The notes beneath the pieces were generated by a model. It worked only from the letters and a program-made list of their open reading frames with translations, did no database searches and had not been told where the DNA came from. A program made the position numbers and the translations under genes. Below, one piece after another: positions 1 through 7,889 of a stretch of 29,236 nucleotides of DNA. The stretch covers positions 1 through 29,236 of the forward strand of contig CAYURR010000015.1 in NCBI GenBank assembly GCA_964446745.1, read 5' to 3'. The stretch is from CAYURR01 sp964446745. Its GTDB lineage: Bacteria; Bacillota; Clostridia; Lachnospirales; WQUN01. Numbering within the stretch: position 1 is the first letter of the stretch; the number at the start of each line of letters is the position of its first letter.

Positions 1-1
1 A

Positions 2-91
2 TTGGCAATTCTTTGGATGATTATTCCATTTACACTAATCGGTGTTCAGAACCAACGCATAAGCAGTTGTTTAATTCCGTATTCTGCATAA
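2..91 (+). CDS. possible C-terminal end of a membrane protein (partial at window edge)
   Basis: An open frame runs from the window edge to a TAA at 89-91 and reads LAILWMIIPFTLIGVQ followed by a short polar tail. The hydrophobic stretch would suit a last transmembrane helix. It is too short to assign to a family and no start lies in the window. Nucleotides 54-76 are identical to part of the response regulator gene at 8245-8267, in the same reading frame (RISSCLI). The stretch could therefore be a small duplicated fragment and not a gene end. Bases 92-244 hold nothing else I can recognise. Confidence 0.25.
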   Translation: MAILWMIIPFTLIGVQNQRISSCLIPYSA

Positions 92-244
92 ATGATCCTC
101 CGTTTATTTATTTAACTGATAGTAATGCAACAATGTCCCTCGCAACGTTATCTTAGAAATTTTCGAGGGGACTTTATTGAAATATCTTATGAATTTTTGT
201 TCATTTTGGAGATCGCATGATGCTGAAAGAAATATATGATGAAC

Positions 245-288
245 AAAGGGCTACCGCTTATCCGATCAACGGATTGCGACAGCCCTTT
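245..288 (-). terminator. hairpin downstream of the sugar-transport operon
   Basis: AAAGGGCT (245-252) pairs with AGCCCTTT (281-288), and an inner ATCCG/CGGAT stem (260-264/270-274) sits inside. It lies 18 bp past the stop of the solute-binding protein gene. On the minus strand the stem is followed by a moderately U-rich stretch without a clean T run, so termination is likely but not certain. Confidence 0.55.
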
Positions 289-306
289 TCTGATTGTTGT
301 TTTAGT

Positions 307-1962
307 TTATTTCGTGCGGTTAAATGCATCCATGTAAATCTGAATTAATTTATCTACATCCATTGCCTTCAGCTTACTTACATATGCATCCCATTCTTCG
401 TCAATGCCGCCGTTGGTGATCCACTTGGCACGCGTTTGCAAGACGTAACTGCCGATGTCTGTGCTCAGGGTTGCAAGCTCATTGTTTTCTTCCTCGGTGA
501 AGATTACCTTCGGGTATTGATCCATTACATACGCGTCTGCCATCTTGCTTATTTCAAGCTTCAAGCCGTCGCCGCTTTCCTTGGAAAGAAGGATCTTATC
601 ACTGAAGCCCGGCTCTACAAACTTCGGACCGAAATCGCGCAAGCTTTGATCCCAGTACCAAGCATCCGCACTGGTGCCTTCCGGCGGGTTGTTGAGGGTA
701 TATGTACCGTCGCTGTTCTTTGAAATGACGGTTCCGATAGCGCCCCAGAAGTTTTGAATGCTCGCTTCGCTGTCATAGAATTCGTCGATCCAGCGTGCGA
801 CTACCTCCGGGCTCTTGCAGAAGGTCGTTATTTCCGCTTCGTTACGCATAATGCTGAATACGCCGTTCTTGTCGCCGCCCGCGTATCTGTTTCCGTCCGG
901 GCCCTTCAGCGGAGGTATAGCAATGTACTGATCGCTCCATTTGCCGAATACTGCATCCGGTACCCACTGCATAGAAAATCCTACAAGCGGAGCGTCTGCA
1001 TTTACAAACTTGCCTGTAAGCATGGAGTTGTCCTGTGTAAAGCTCTCGGCGTCGATAGCTCCCGCCGCATATAGGTCACGCAGCCACTTAATGGCGCTCT
1101 TATAATTCTCGCTTGTGGGGTAGTAAACAGGCTGTCCATTCTGCATAATCATGCTTGTCGCATTGATGTCGGAGATGCCAAACGGGTTAAACATATCGTT
1201 GTGAATGTCGCCGCTGAATGAAACGGGTATTTCATCGTTGGGGTTGCCGTTGCCGTTAGCATCATTCTCCTTGAAGGCTACTAAAACTTTGGCAAGGTCT
1301 TCATATGTATCCGGCACCTCGAGACCCAAGTTGTCAAGCCATACCTTGTTGATGATAGGCTGGTTACAGGTCATGGGGCGGGAAGGCAAGTTCTTTGCGA
1401 ATGAATATATCTTGCCGTCCGGGAATGTGGAAACCTCCTTCAATACGGGAAGTGTCTCTATCGCCTTTTTGTAATTGGGCATGTATTTGTCAATCACTTC
1501 GTCCAATGGCATAAAGTAATCAAGGTTACCCATTATATCGCCGTCTTTAATTGTCTGATTGCCGAAGAATACATCCGGCAGATCGCCGCCAGCAAAGAGA
1601 ATACTCTTTTGCTCGCCCCAGTCGTTGCTGGATTTTACAATCCATTCTACCTTTACGTTTGATCTTGCTTCCAAATCAACAAGCCACTGATTCTTTGCAA
1701 ACGAGTCTCCCATGTCGCCCCAACGCATGGTCAAAACAGAGATGGTAACAGGCTCATTGACAATAGGCATTCCGGTCTCGTTAAAGCCTCCGGCATCTGT
1801 TTCCGTACCGGTGCTTGTATCGGCGGCATTACTGCTGGTGTCACTGCTGGTTTCTGATTTTGTGGTATTGTCTGCGGCGGGTTTCTGAGTACATCCGCTG
1901 AGTGAGGATGTAACCATAAAAGCGGCCATGGCAACAGCTAATACCTTAGATAGCTTTTTCAT
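307..1962 (-). CDS. extracellular solute-binding lipoprotein (LipO/YtcQ-type sugar ABC transporter)
   Basis: This is the substrate-capturing lipoprotein of a carbohydrate importer, 551 aa. The N-terminus is a classic lipoprotein signal: KK, a hydrophobic core, then lipobox LSGC with the lipidated Cys at residue 24. A low-complexity Ser/Thr/Asp/Ala linker follows (about 26-60), then the mature domain with the family 1 solute-binding fold (GDLPDVFFG near residue 130). The length fits the large LipO/YtcQ class that pairs with LplB/YtcP permeases, often in uptake of oligosaccharides or complex glycans; the substrate cannot be told from sequence. It is the last gene of a three-gene operon, 37 bp after the second permease, with GGAGAG as RBS. 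No transport ATPase gene lies here, so a shared MsmX-type ATPase is inferred. Confidence 0.93.
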   Translation of the reverse strand: MKKLSKVLAVAMAAFMVTSSLSGCTQKPAADNTTKSETSSDTSSNAADTSTGTETDAGGFNETGMPIVNEPVTISVLTMRWGDMGDSFAKNQWLVDLEARSNVKVEWIVKSSNDWGEQKSILFAGGDLPDVFFGNQTIKDGDIMGNLDYFMPLDEVIDKYMPNYKKAIETLPVLKEVSTFPDGKIYSFAKNLPSRPMTCNQPIINKVWLDNLGLEVPDTYEDLAKVLVAFKENDANGNGNPNDEIPVSFSGDIHNDMFNPFGISDINATSMIMQNGQPVYYPTSENYKSAIKWLRDLYAAGAIDAESFTQDNSMLTGKFVNADAPLVGFSMQWVPDAVFGKWSDQYIAIPPLKGPDGNRYAGGDKNGVFSIMRNEAEITTFCKSPEVVARWIDEFYDSEASIQNFWGAIGTVISKNSDGTYTLNNPPEGTSADAWYWDQSLRDFGPKFVEPGFSDKILLSKESGDGLKLEISKMADAYVMDQYPKVIFTEEENNELATLSTDIGSYVLQTRAKWITNGGIDEEWDAYVSKLKAMDVDKLIQIYMDAFNRTK

Positions 1963-1999
1963 TTCATTCTCTCCTTAATCTTTTATATTAATTTATTGC

Positions 2000-2908
2000 T
2001 TACCCTTTTACCGCACCTATCATAACACCCTGGTTAAAGTGCTTTTGCACAAACGGATATATGCACATGATAGGCACAGTCGAAACAATGATGGCCGCAT
2101 AACGCATCAGATTGGCTTGACGTATGGCAATCTGGGCGGCTTCGCCCGTGCCCATGGAGCCTTGCATCTGATTGGTTATGAGGATGTTACGCAGAATGAG
2201 CTGCAGCGGATATTTGGCCTCGTCCTTTAGATAGATAAGGGCATTGAAGTATGAATTCCACTGACCCACAGCCGTCCACAGCGCCAAGACCGAGATTATC
2301 GCCTTTGACAGCGGCAATACCATTGAGAAGAAAAACCGCAGGTTGCCGCATCCGTCTATCTGTGCCGAATCCCAGAGCTCGGACGGAAGGCTTGTTTGGA
2401 AGAACGTTCTGGCTATGATGATGTTGTAGACGGAGACGCAGAACGGCAAAATAAGCACCCAATATGTATCGTACAGGCCGAAACCCTTTACCGTCAAAAA
2501 TGTGGGGATCAGTCCGCCGCTGAAAAACATGATAAACAGGTATACAAATGTTAACGGCTTACGGAATACCAAGTCATTTCGTGAAAGGCTGTATGCCGCA
2601 GGCAGATTGACTGCCAAGGCTATGAATGTGCCTGCCACGGTATAAAACAATGTATTTTTGTAGCCTATCCATATACGCTCGTGCTTCAAAAGAGCGTTGT
2701 AGCCGTCCAATGTAAAATCCACTGGGAAGAACCATACTCGCCCGTTGGTGACGGCAGACGGGTCGCTTAATGAAGCTATGATGATGAAATAAAGGGGATA
2801 TAAAATCAGAATCAACGTTATGACTGCGATACTGTAGATGATAATGTTGTAAACATTGTCGGCACCTATATCGTTGACCTTTGAACGCGTAACCGTTTTA
2901 TTTGCCAT
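2000..2908 (-). CDS. carbohydrate ABC transporter permease (LplC/YtcP type)
   Basis: Second membrane subunit of the importer, 302 aa, with about six transmembrane segments. The first is near residues 23-45 (YNIIIYSIAVITLILILYPL). The cytoplasmic loop that docks the ATPase is visible as WDSAQIDGCGNLRFF (about 185-200), a somewhat divergent EAA motif keeping the G at the usual spacing, followed by the typical MVLPLSKA. The C-terminus FNQGVMIGAVKG is characteristic of the YtcP/LplC group. It begins 12 bp after the upstream permease stops, with a GGAGG-type RBS, so the two are co-transcribed and probably form a heterodimer. Confidence 0.93.
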   Translation of the reverse strand: MANKTVTRSKVNDIGADNVYNIIIYSIAVITLILILYPLYFIIIASLSDPSAVTNGRVWFFPVDFTLDGYNALLKHERIWIGYKNTLFYTVAGTFIALAVNLPAAYSLSRNDLVFRKPLTFVYLFIMFFSGGLIPTFLTVKGFGLYDTYWVLILPFCVSVYNIIIARTFFQTSLPSELWDSAQIDGCGNLRFFFSMVLPLSKAIISVLALWTAVGQWNSYFNALIYLKDEAKYPLQLILRNILITNQMQGSMGTGEAAQIAIRQANLMRYAAIIVSTVPIMCIYPFVQKHFNQGVMIGAVKG

Positions 2909-2920
2909 AGTTATCCTCCC

Positions 2921-3856
2921 TTACCATAAGCTGTTGCTGCTGAGGCGTTTAGACACCTGATTAACGACTATAAGCAAGGTTAAATTCACCAAGGTATTAA
3001 ATAGGTTTATGGCCGCCGAATAACTGTATTGGGAGCTGATAATACCTATTTTATATGTATAAGTGGAAATGACCTCACTGGCTTCCATGTTAAGGTTGTT
3101 CTGCATAAGGTAAACCTTTTCGAAGCCTACATTCATGATACTTCCGGCGCTCATTATCAGCAGTATGCAGGCTGTAGGCAAAATCATGGGAAAGTCAATG
3201 AACCGGATTTTTTGCCAGCGGTTTGCGCCGTCAACGGTGGCGGCTTCGTAAAGAGACGGGTCTATAGATGATAGGGCTGCAAAATAGATAATGCTGTTCC
3301 ATCCGGTGTGCTGCCAAACATCCGACCATACATAGACACTCGAAAAGAGCTTGGGATTGCCCATCAGAGCGGGGGCTTCCTTGCCGAACAGCTTAAAAAT
3401 GTTGCCCAAAAGGCCGTTGCTGGGTGACAACCATATAATGATAAGGCCGACCATAACAACCGTAGATATAAAGTGAGGCAGGTAGGAAATTGTCTGATAT
3501 ACCCTTTGAAACCTCTTGGCTCTCATTTGATTAACAGCCATAGCCAAAATGATGGGAAAAGGAAACCCTGCCGCGAGGCTGTAGAAGCTTAAGGTCAAGG
3601 TGTTCTTGATGGTGTTGCTGAACTGAAAAGAGTTAAAGAACTTTAGAAAGTGCTTGTAAAAAGGATTTGTCCATGGGCTGCCCAGAATACCCAAATTGTT
3701 TTTGTAATCCTTAAAAGCAATTAAGATACCGTACATAGGCTTGTAGGCAAATAGAATAACCAAAATCAATGACGGTAACAGCAATAAATATAAACCGGCA
3801 TTGTCTTTGATCCGCTTGCCAATGTTTTCGTAGCTGCCTGCGTGTTTTTTGTTCAT
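2921..3856 (-). CDS. carbohydrate ABC transporter permease (LplB type)
   Basis: First gene of the importer operon, 311 aa from the chosen start, with about six transmembrane segments (first: LYLLLLPSLILVILFAYKP). The ATPase-docking EAA loop is YEAATVDGANRWQKIRFI, close to the family consensus. Three in-frame ATGs lie at 3874, 3862 and 3856. The strong GGAGGGG overlaps the second and stands about 8 nt before the third, so translation most likely starts at 3856 (MNKKHAG). A good sigma-A-type promoter lies about 50 bp upstream (3908-3936). The operon diverges from a LacI-family gene that probably regulates it. Confidence 0.92.
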   Translation of the reverse strand: MNKKHAGSYENIGKRIKDNAGLYLLLLPSLILVILFAYKPMYGILIAFKDYKNNLGILGSPWTNPFYKHFLKFFNSFQFSNTIKNTLTLSFYSLAAGFPFPIILAMAVNQMRAKRFQRVYQTISYLPHFISTVVMVGLIIIWLSPSNGLLGNIFKLFGKEAPALMGNPKLFSSVYVWSDVWQHTGWNSIIYFAALSSIDPSLYEAATVDGANRWQKIRFIDFPMILPTACILLIMSAGSIMNVGFEKVYLMQNNLNMEASEVISTYTYKIGIISSQYSYSAAINLFNTLVNLTLLIVVNQVSKRLSSNSLW

Positions 3857-3907
3857 CTCCATCCCCTCCAGCATTTTACTTTAATGGGTTATCGTTATCC
3901 CAAGGAC

Positions 3908-3936
3908 AGAATAATACTATCCCATTTGTTTGTCAA
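3908..3936 (-). promoter_or_regulatory. sigma-A-type promoter of the sugar-transport operon
   Basis: On the minus strand a perfect -35 TTGACA (3936-3931) is separated by exactly 17 bp from TATTCT (3913-3908), a good -10. It lies just upstream of the first permease gene. The LacI-type palindrome is about 115 bp further upstream, so repression by simple occlusion would need a second operator or looping. Confidence 0.7.
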
Positions 3937-4049
3937 TAGTTTTTTAAGAGCTATGGTTTCAGGCGAGAAATTTGGTCATAATTACGAGTATCTTAAAAAT
4001 ATGTTGCAAATATTGTGCACAGAGTATAAAATGCCAACAAGTATAAAAG

Positions 4050-4099
4050 TACAATCATTGACAAAAGGTTTAACGTTAAACCTTTTGTCAATGATTGTA
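4050..4099. promoter_or_regulatory. perfect 50-bp palindrome with LacI-type operator core
   Basis: The two 25-base arms are exact reverse complements, centred between 4074 and 4075. The centre reads GGTTTAACGTTAAACC, with the central CG dyad and AACGTT core typical of LacI/GalR-family operators. It sits between the divergent transport operon and the regulator gene, ending only a few bases before the regulator's GGAGGAGG. A -10-like TATAAA lies upstream at 4025-4030, so the palindrome may also be transcribed and fold into a long hairpin in the regulator's 5' leader. Operator function is inferred from core and position. Confidence 0.75.
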
Positions 4100-4123
4100 T
4101 CCGGAGGAGGCACGTACATAAGC

Positions 4124-5116
4124 ATGGTTACACTAAAAGATATCGCTGAGGAAGCGGGGGTCAGCCTGATGACTGTCTCCCGAGTAATAAACAATGTTAC
4201 ATCCAAGGTGTCGGAGGAAAAGCGCAAAAAGATTATTGAGATAATAGAAAAAAGAGGCTACATGCCGAATTCAACGGCGCGCAGTCTCTCGTCAAAGGTA
4301 TCCCGGCTTATAGCCGTTATCGTTAAGGGCAGCAGAAATGTATTCAGCTATCCATACAATGCCATTATGGTGGGCAGTATCTGCAGGTTTGTACAGGATC
4401 AGGGATACTCTCCCATGTTTTATCAGGTAGACGATTACCGTGACGTTACAAAGCAGCTGCGCGCCTGGAATGTTGACGGCGCTATTTTTTTAGGCTTATT
4501 TGACTGCGATATGAACAGGCTTAAAGAGGATAACAAAATCCCGTTTGTTTTTACTGACTCATACAGCCCCATCCGTCAAATAACCAACGTAGGTATCGAC
4601 GACCACAAGGGCGGTGAGCTGGCAGCCCGGCATTTTATCGAAAAGGGTCACCGGCGGATTGCATTCGTCGGCGACATGTCCCACGAAAGTCCTGTGGTGC
4701 GTCACCGCTTGCAAGGCTTTCAGCAAATCTTAAGCGAAGCCGGTATCGAACTTAATGCCAACCTTATTTTACGTGACCCGCCCGTGGACACCGAGGTCAA
4801 AAGGGTATGCCAATGCAAGCATCCGGTCACAGCCTTCTTTTGTGCGGCAGATATTACGGCTTTGCAGCTGATGCACATGCTGCGTACACTGGGTATGCGG
4901 ATACCCGAGGATTGCTCCGTCATTGGCTTTGACGACCTGAGCATAAGCAGCATATCATACCCCGCCCTCACCACCATCCGCCAGGACATTGAGCGCAAGG
5001 CGCAGTTGGCTACGGATATACTGTTTAAACAAATAAACAGTCCCGATACTCCTGCTCAGAATATCGTTATGGACGTTCAACTGATTGAAAGGGCTTCTGT
5101 GATGCCGTTGAAGTAG
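4124..5116 (+). CDS. LacI-family transcriptional regulator
   Basis: 330 aa repressor/activator of the LacI/GalR family. The N-terminal helix-turn-helix and hinge are clear (VTLKDIAEEAGVSLMTVSRV; SVSRV-type recognition helix; hinge near RSLSSKVSRLIAV, residues 45-60). A periplasmic-binding-protein-like effector domain follows, with the VIGFDDLSISSISYPALTT signature near residues 270-290. The frame is open upstream to 3842, but those codons run through the palindrome and homology begins at ATG 4124. GGAGGAGG (4103-4110) stands 13 nt before it, a slightly long spacing. It diverges from the sugar importer and most likely controls it and itself. The effector is unknown, probably a sugar. Confidence 0.93.
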   Translation: MVTLKDIAEEAGVSLMTVSRVINNVTSKVSEEKRKKIIEIIEKRGYMPNSTARSLSSKVSRLIAVIVKGSRNVFSYPYNAIMVGSICRFVQDQGYSPMFYQVDDYRDVTKQLRAWNVDGAIFLGLFDCDMNRLKEDNKIPFVFTDSYSPIRQITNVGIDDHKGGELAARHFIEKGHRRIAFVGDMSHESPVVRHRLQGFQQILSEAGIELNANLILRDPPVDTEVKRVCQCKHPVTAFFCAADITALQLMHMLRTLGMRIPEDCSVIGFDDLSISSISYPALTTIRQDIERKAQLATDILFKQINSPDTPAQNIVMDVQLIERASVMPLK

Positions 5117-5533
5117 GCAAAACGGGGTGATAATAAAAAGGTTGCCGCAGATCTGGTTAATGGACAGCGGCAGCTTTATCCATAGCCTTTCCAGTGGGTT
5201 GATAGGGGATGCATGCTGCTGGTTGATCACAGACAAATAATGATTTTCTCTCTTTTTCCATCTAAGCACCTCAGCAAATTCGGGAGCGTTTGAATAAAAC
5301 ATTCGTGTCTTGAGCAAGGAGCATATCAAACGACAGATTGCCAACCTGCAATAGTTAGCCCTATTTAGCTCTATTGTAGCTACAGCCCAGATGATTTTGC
5401 CTTTGCCTACCACTTTTGACAAGATACCGGTGAAAATTTTGCATTAGAAATTAAATCACTTATCGGTGCAGAGTTCGAGGTCGTTAAGCGTGCCTTCATT
5501 CGTTTACTTTTGTGGAGATGCTAAACAGGCTCT
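5117..5533. other. gene-free stretch with possible coding debris
   Basis: No convincing gene. A weak stem (TGCCGC/GCGGCA, around 5151-5174) follows the regulator but has no T run. In plus frame, codons from about 5430 to the TAA at 5523 read DTGENFALEIKSLIGAEFEV and on to LLLWRC, directly after a stop. They have no start or RBS and may be the tail of a decayed gene. A minus-strand open frame (5422 down into the regulator) has no RBS and no recognisable motif. AT content rises across this interval, which marks the left edge of the accessory region. Confidence 0.4.
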
Positions 5534-5587
5534 AATATAGCTCATAAACATGACGACAACCCGTCATGTTTATGAGCTATATTTTTT
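5534..5587 (+). terminator. strong 22-bp-stem intrinsic terminator
   Basis: A perfect 22-bp stem (5534-5555 with 5562-5583) closes a 6-nt loop and is followed by a T run to 5587. It has the strength of a rho-independent terminator and would stop plus-strand transcription from the LacI-type gene before the protease/kinase operon. Its inner half (CTCATAAACATGAC and complement) recurs at 9293-9325. Confidence 0.8.
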
Positions 5588-5753
5588 ATACTTTAAACAC
5601 TTGATATATAATAATTGTTATTTGTCGAATATATATTAACACTTATTACAAAAAAACCTACGATTATTATTAAAGCAGCATTTTTTATTAAAAGTAAATC
5701 ATAATTACGTTATCAAGCAAGAAGGTGACAAAATTCATTTTATGGGGGACTTT

Positions 5754-6437
5754 ATGAATAACAAAATCGATATGTCTAAAAGCAGCGTTTTAGGTAATGT
5801 AATGATTGTCTACCTGATAGTATTTGCTATAGGGGCTTCCTCAAGTGTTTTGGTAAATAGATATCCTAATATTTCGACTACTGTTTTGGGGATAGTACTA
5901 AATCTCATGCTGTTTTCAGTAATCTTAGTTAAAACAATAGTTATTGATAAATTAAATCTACAAAGTATCGGAATTACATTTAATAATCTCCCGAAAAAGG
6001 TTCTTGTTGGTTTTGTTATCTCAATATGTCAAATGGCAGTATATTTATCAATTTTAGTATTTGTATTTGGACTGAGTCCGGATGTTGTTGTTATGGGCAG
6101 AGAGAAAATGAGTGTCGGTGCAGCTGTTTTAAAAACATTGTACTATGTACTGTTCGTGGGTGTAGCTGAGGAAGCAATATATCGGGGTTATTTTTTTACT
6201 AAGCTTAACTCGGCTTTTCGTAATAAAGTGTTTGTTGTGCTATTTATATCTGTACTATTTTCATGTTCTCATTTGGTCAATATGCAAATTGTTCAGTTGG
6301 TTGAAACTTTGATAGTGAGTAGTATTTACTGTGTGTTGCGTTATAATTTTAAAGACAAGAGCATTACTCCTCTTATTATCGCGCATGGTATTTTTAATTC
6401 ATTGCCGATATGGCTTGGAATTTTATTTTTCTGGTAA
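5754..6437 (+). CDS. CPBP-family intramembrane metalloprotease (CAAX/Abi type)
   Basis: 227 aa, almost entirely hydrophobic with about 6-7 membrane segments. The CPBP glutamic/metallo-protease motifs are all present: EEAIYR (EExxxR, about residue 138), FSCSH (FxxxH, about 165) and AHGIFN (HxxxN, about 210). ATG 5754 is preceded by GGGGGA at good spacing; the in-frame ATG at 5742 lies inside that ribosome site's neighbourhood and is less likely. Family members process prenylated proteins, act in bacteriocin self-immunity, or (MroQ in Staphylococcus aureus) affect Agr pheromone signalling. Position directly ahead of an AgrC/AgrA-like pair favours one of the last two roles here. The natural substrate is unknown. 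Confidence 0.88.
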   Translation: MNNKIDMSKSSVLGNVMIVYLIVFAIGASSSVLVNRYPNISTTVLGIVLNLMLFSVILVKTIVIDKLNLQSIGITFNNLPKKVLVGFVISICQMAVYLSILVFVFGLSPDVVVMGREKMSVGAAVLKTLYYVLFVGVAEEAIYRGYFFTKLNSAFRNKVFVVLFISVLFSCSHLVNMQIVQLVETLIVSSIYCVLRYNFKDKSITPLIIAHGIFNSLPIWLGILFFW

Positions 6438-6497
6438 AATCCGGATACGTTACTTACTCTCCTATGGTATAATCAATACTCGAATAATAGTATTATT

Positions 6498-7880
6498 TTG
6501 TGCCGTAGGGGGATAGTTATATTAATTAATCTTTTTTCAACATTAATGTATTGTTTACCCCTTTCGGCCTTATGCACATTTAGCATTAAGGCAAAGGAGT
6601 TTATATGCATACTTATTATTATTGTTGTTTCGAGTTTTTTAGCTGACACTTTTTGCAATCCACTATTTTCTGCACCGATTGTAATTTTGGTTATGTTTAT
6701 ATTTGTATATTACAAAACCAACAGCATATTCATGGGTATATTTTTTTCGGTTTTGAGTTATCTGATGGGAGTATTTGGTGAAGTAATTCTGGCCAATATA
6801 TTACTTATATCGTATGCAAGTATTGATAATCTCTTAAACGGAAGGGCCTTTCGATTTGTTTCTTATAAAACATATGATGTTAATGTTATCGAAAGTACAT
6901 TAAGTAAATTTGCAATTTTATATTATTGTATAATGGCCTTTTTTCCTTATATTTTAAGCAAACCTATAGGCTATTACATTAAAAATAAAATCTCTCTTAA
7001 TGAACAGGAAAAGCCAAGTGTACAGTTGAAATGCATTTTGTTTTTATTGGTAGTAATATTTATTTGGTATTATACATGGCTTATGATAGGCGAAGGGTTT
7101 GGCACAAAAGATATGGTGTTAGGATCTTTAGCCAATTTACTTCCATTAGTTTTTTTAGCACTTTTTATTGTGGCTTTTTACCTCTTAAAGCTAATGGAAA
7201 GAGACGTAAAAATAGCAGCTCAAGATCAAATGGTGGCCCAATTACAGCAATACACCGTATCCATAGAAAAACTTTATAGTTCGGTTAAAAGCTTTCGGCA
7301 TGATTATACAAATGTTTTATCTACCATATCTATTTTTATAAATGAAAAAAGATATGATGAATTAGAAAACTACTTTAATACAGAAATACTACCAGCTCGT
7401 ACAAAGATAAATGATGATATATACAAACTCAGTTTACTGGGAAACATTAAGATTCTTCCATTGAAAGGGATTGTAGCTTATAAAGCAATTGTAGCTCAAG
7501 ACAGTGATATTTCTTTTATTGTAGATATCATAGACGAAGTGTCGAGTATAGATCTTAATGTGGTCGATCTGAGCAAAATAGTTGGAATCTTGTTAGATAA
7601 TGCAATAGAAGAAAGTATGCTATGCGAATGCCCTTATATCAAATTTTGTATACTGATGAACAATGAATCAAAAAGCATTATTATAAGTAACCGATGCCGA
7701 CAAGATTTACCTGCCATTAACGATATGTTCGATTTAGGTTTTTCGACAAAGGGTGCTAACAGGGGGATTGGCTTACCTACAGTTAGAGAAATACTTGACC
7801 AAAACCATAATTGTTTATTGGAAGTTAAAAAAGAGAATGACGAATTTATTATTAAAATTGATATATATGATAAGAGGTGA
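6498..7880 (+). CDS. AgrC-like sensor histidine kinase (GHKL ATPase)
   Basis: About 460 aa. Six or seven transmembrane segments (residues about 6-235) form the sensor. A short coiled linker follows (AAQDQMVAQLQQYTVSIEKL), then the phosphoacceptor box SFRHDYTNVL with His about residue 268, an N box LLDNAIEES and a G box GANRGIGLPTVREI. This is the AgrC/NatK-type architecture that senses peptides in the membrane. The start is uncertain: the frame opens at TTG 6498 with no ribosome site before it, whereas AGGGGG (6507-6512) would serve a non-canonical ATA/ATT near 6519-6525, and the first ATG (6546) lies inside the first helix. A TATAAT-like box at about 6466 could give a separate promoter. Confidence 0.88.
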   Translation: MCRRGIVILINLFSTLMYCLPLSALCTFSIKAKEFICILIIIVVSSFLADTFCNPLFSAPIVILVMFIFVYYKTNSIFMGIFFSVLSYLMGVFGEVILANILLISYASIDNLLNGRAFRFVSYKTYDVNVIESTLSKFAILYYCIMAFFPYILSKPIGYYIKNKISLNEQEKPSVQLKCILFLLVVIFIWYYTWLMIGEGFGTKDMVLGSLANLLPLVFLALFIVAFYLLKLMERDVKIAAQDQMVAQLQQYTVSIEKLYSSVKSFRHDYTNVLSTISIFINEKRYDELENYFNTEILPARTKINDDIYKLSLLGNIKILPLKGIVAYKAIVAQDSDISFIVDIIDEVSSIDLNVVDLSKIVGILLDNAIEESMLCECPYIKFCILMNNESKSIIISNRCRQDLPAINDMFDLGFSTKGANRGIGLPTVREILDQNHNCLLEVKKENDEFIIKIDIYDKR

Positions 7881-7889
7881 GATGGCAAG

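Noticed and set aside
3842..4123. N-terminal extension of the LacI-type regulator
   Set aside because: The frame is open, but the codons pass through the 50-bp palindrome and precede the family's universal N-terminal HTH.
4955..5422. 155-codon minus-strand ORF overlapping the LacI-type gene
   Set aside because: TTG start without ribosome site, no recognisable motif, and one third lies antisense to a clear gene.
5584..5753. AgrD-like or bacteriocin precursor gene upstream of the CPBP protease
   Set aside because: Read in all frames; no start codon with ribosome site leading to a plausible small peptide.
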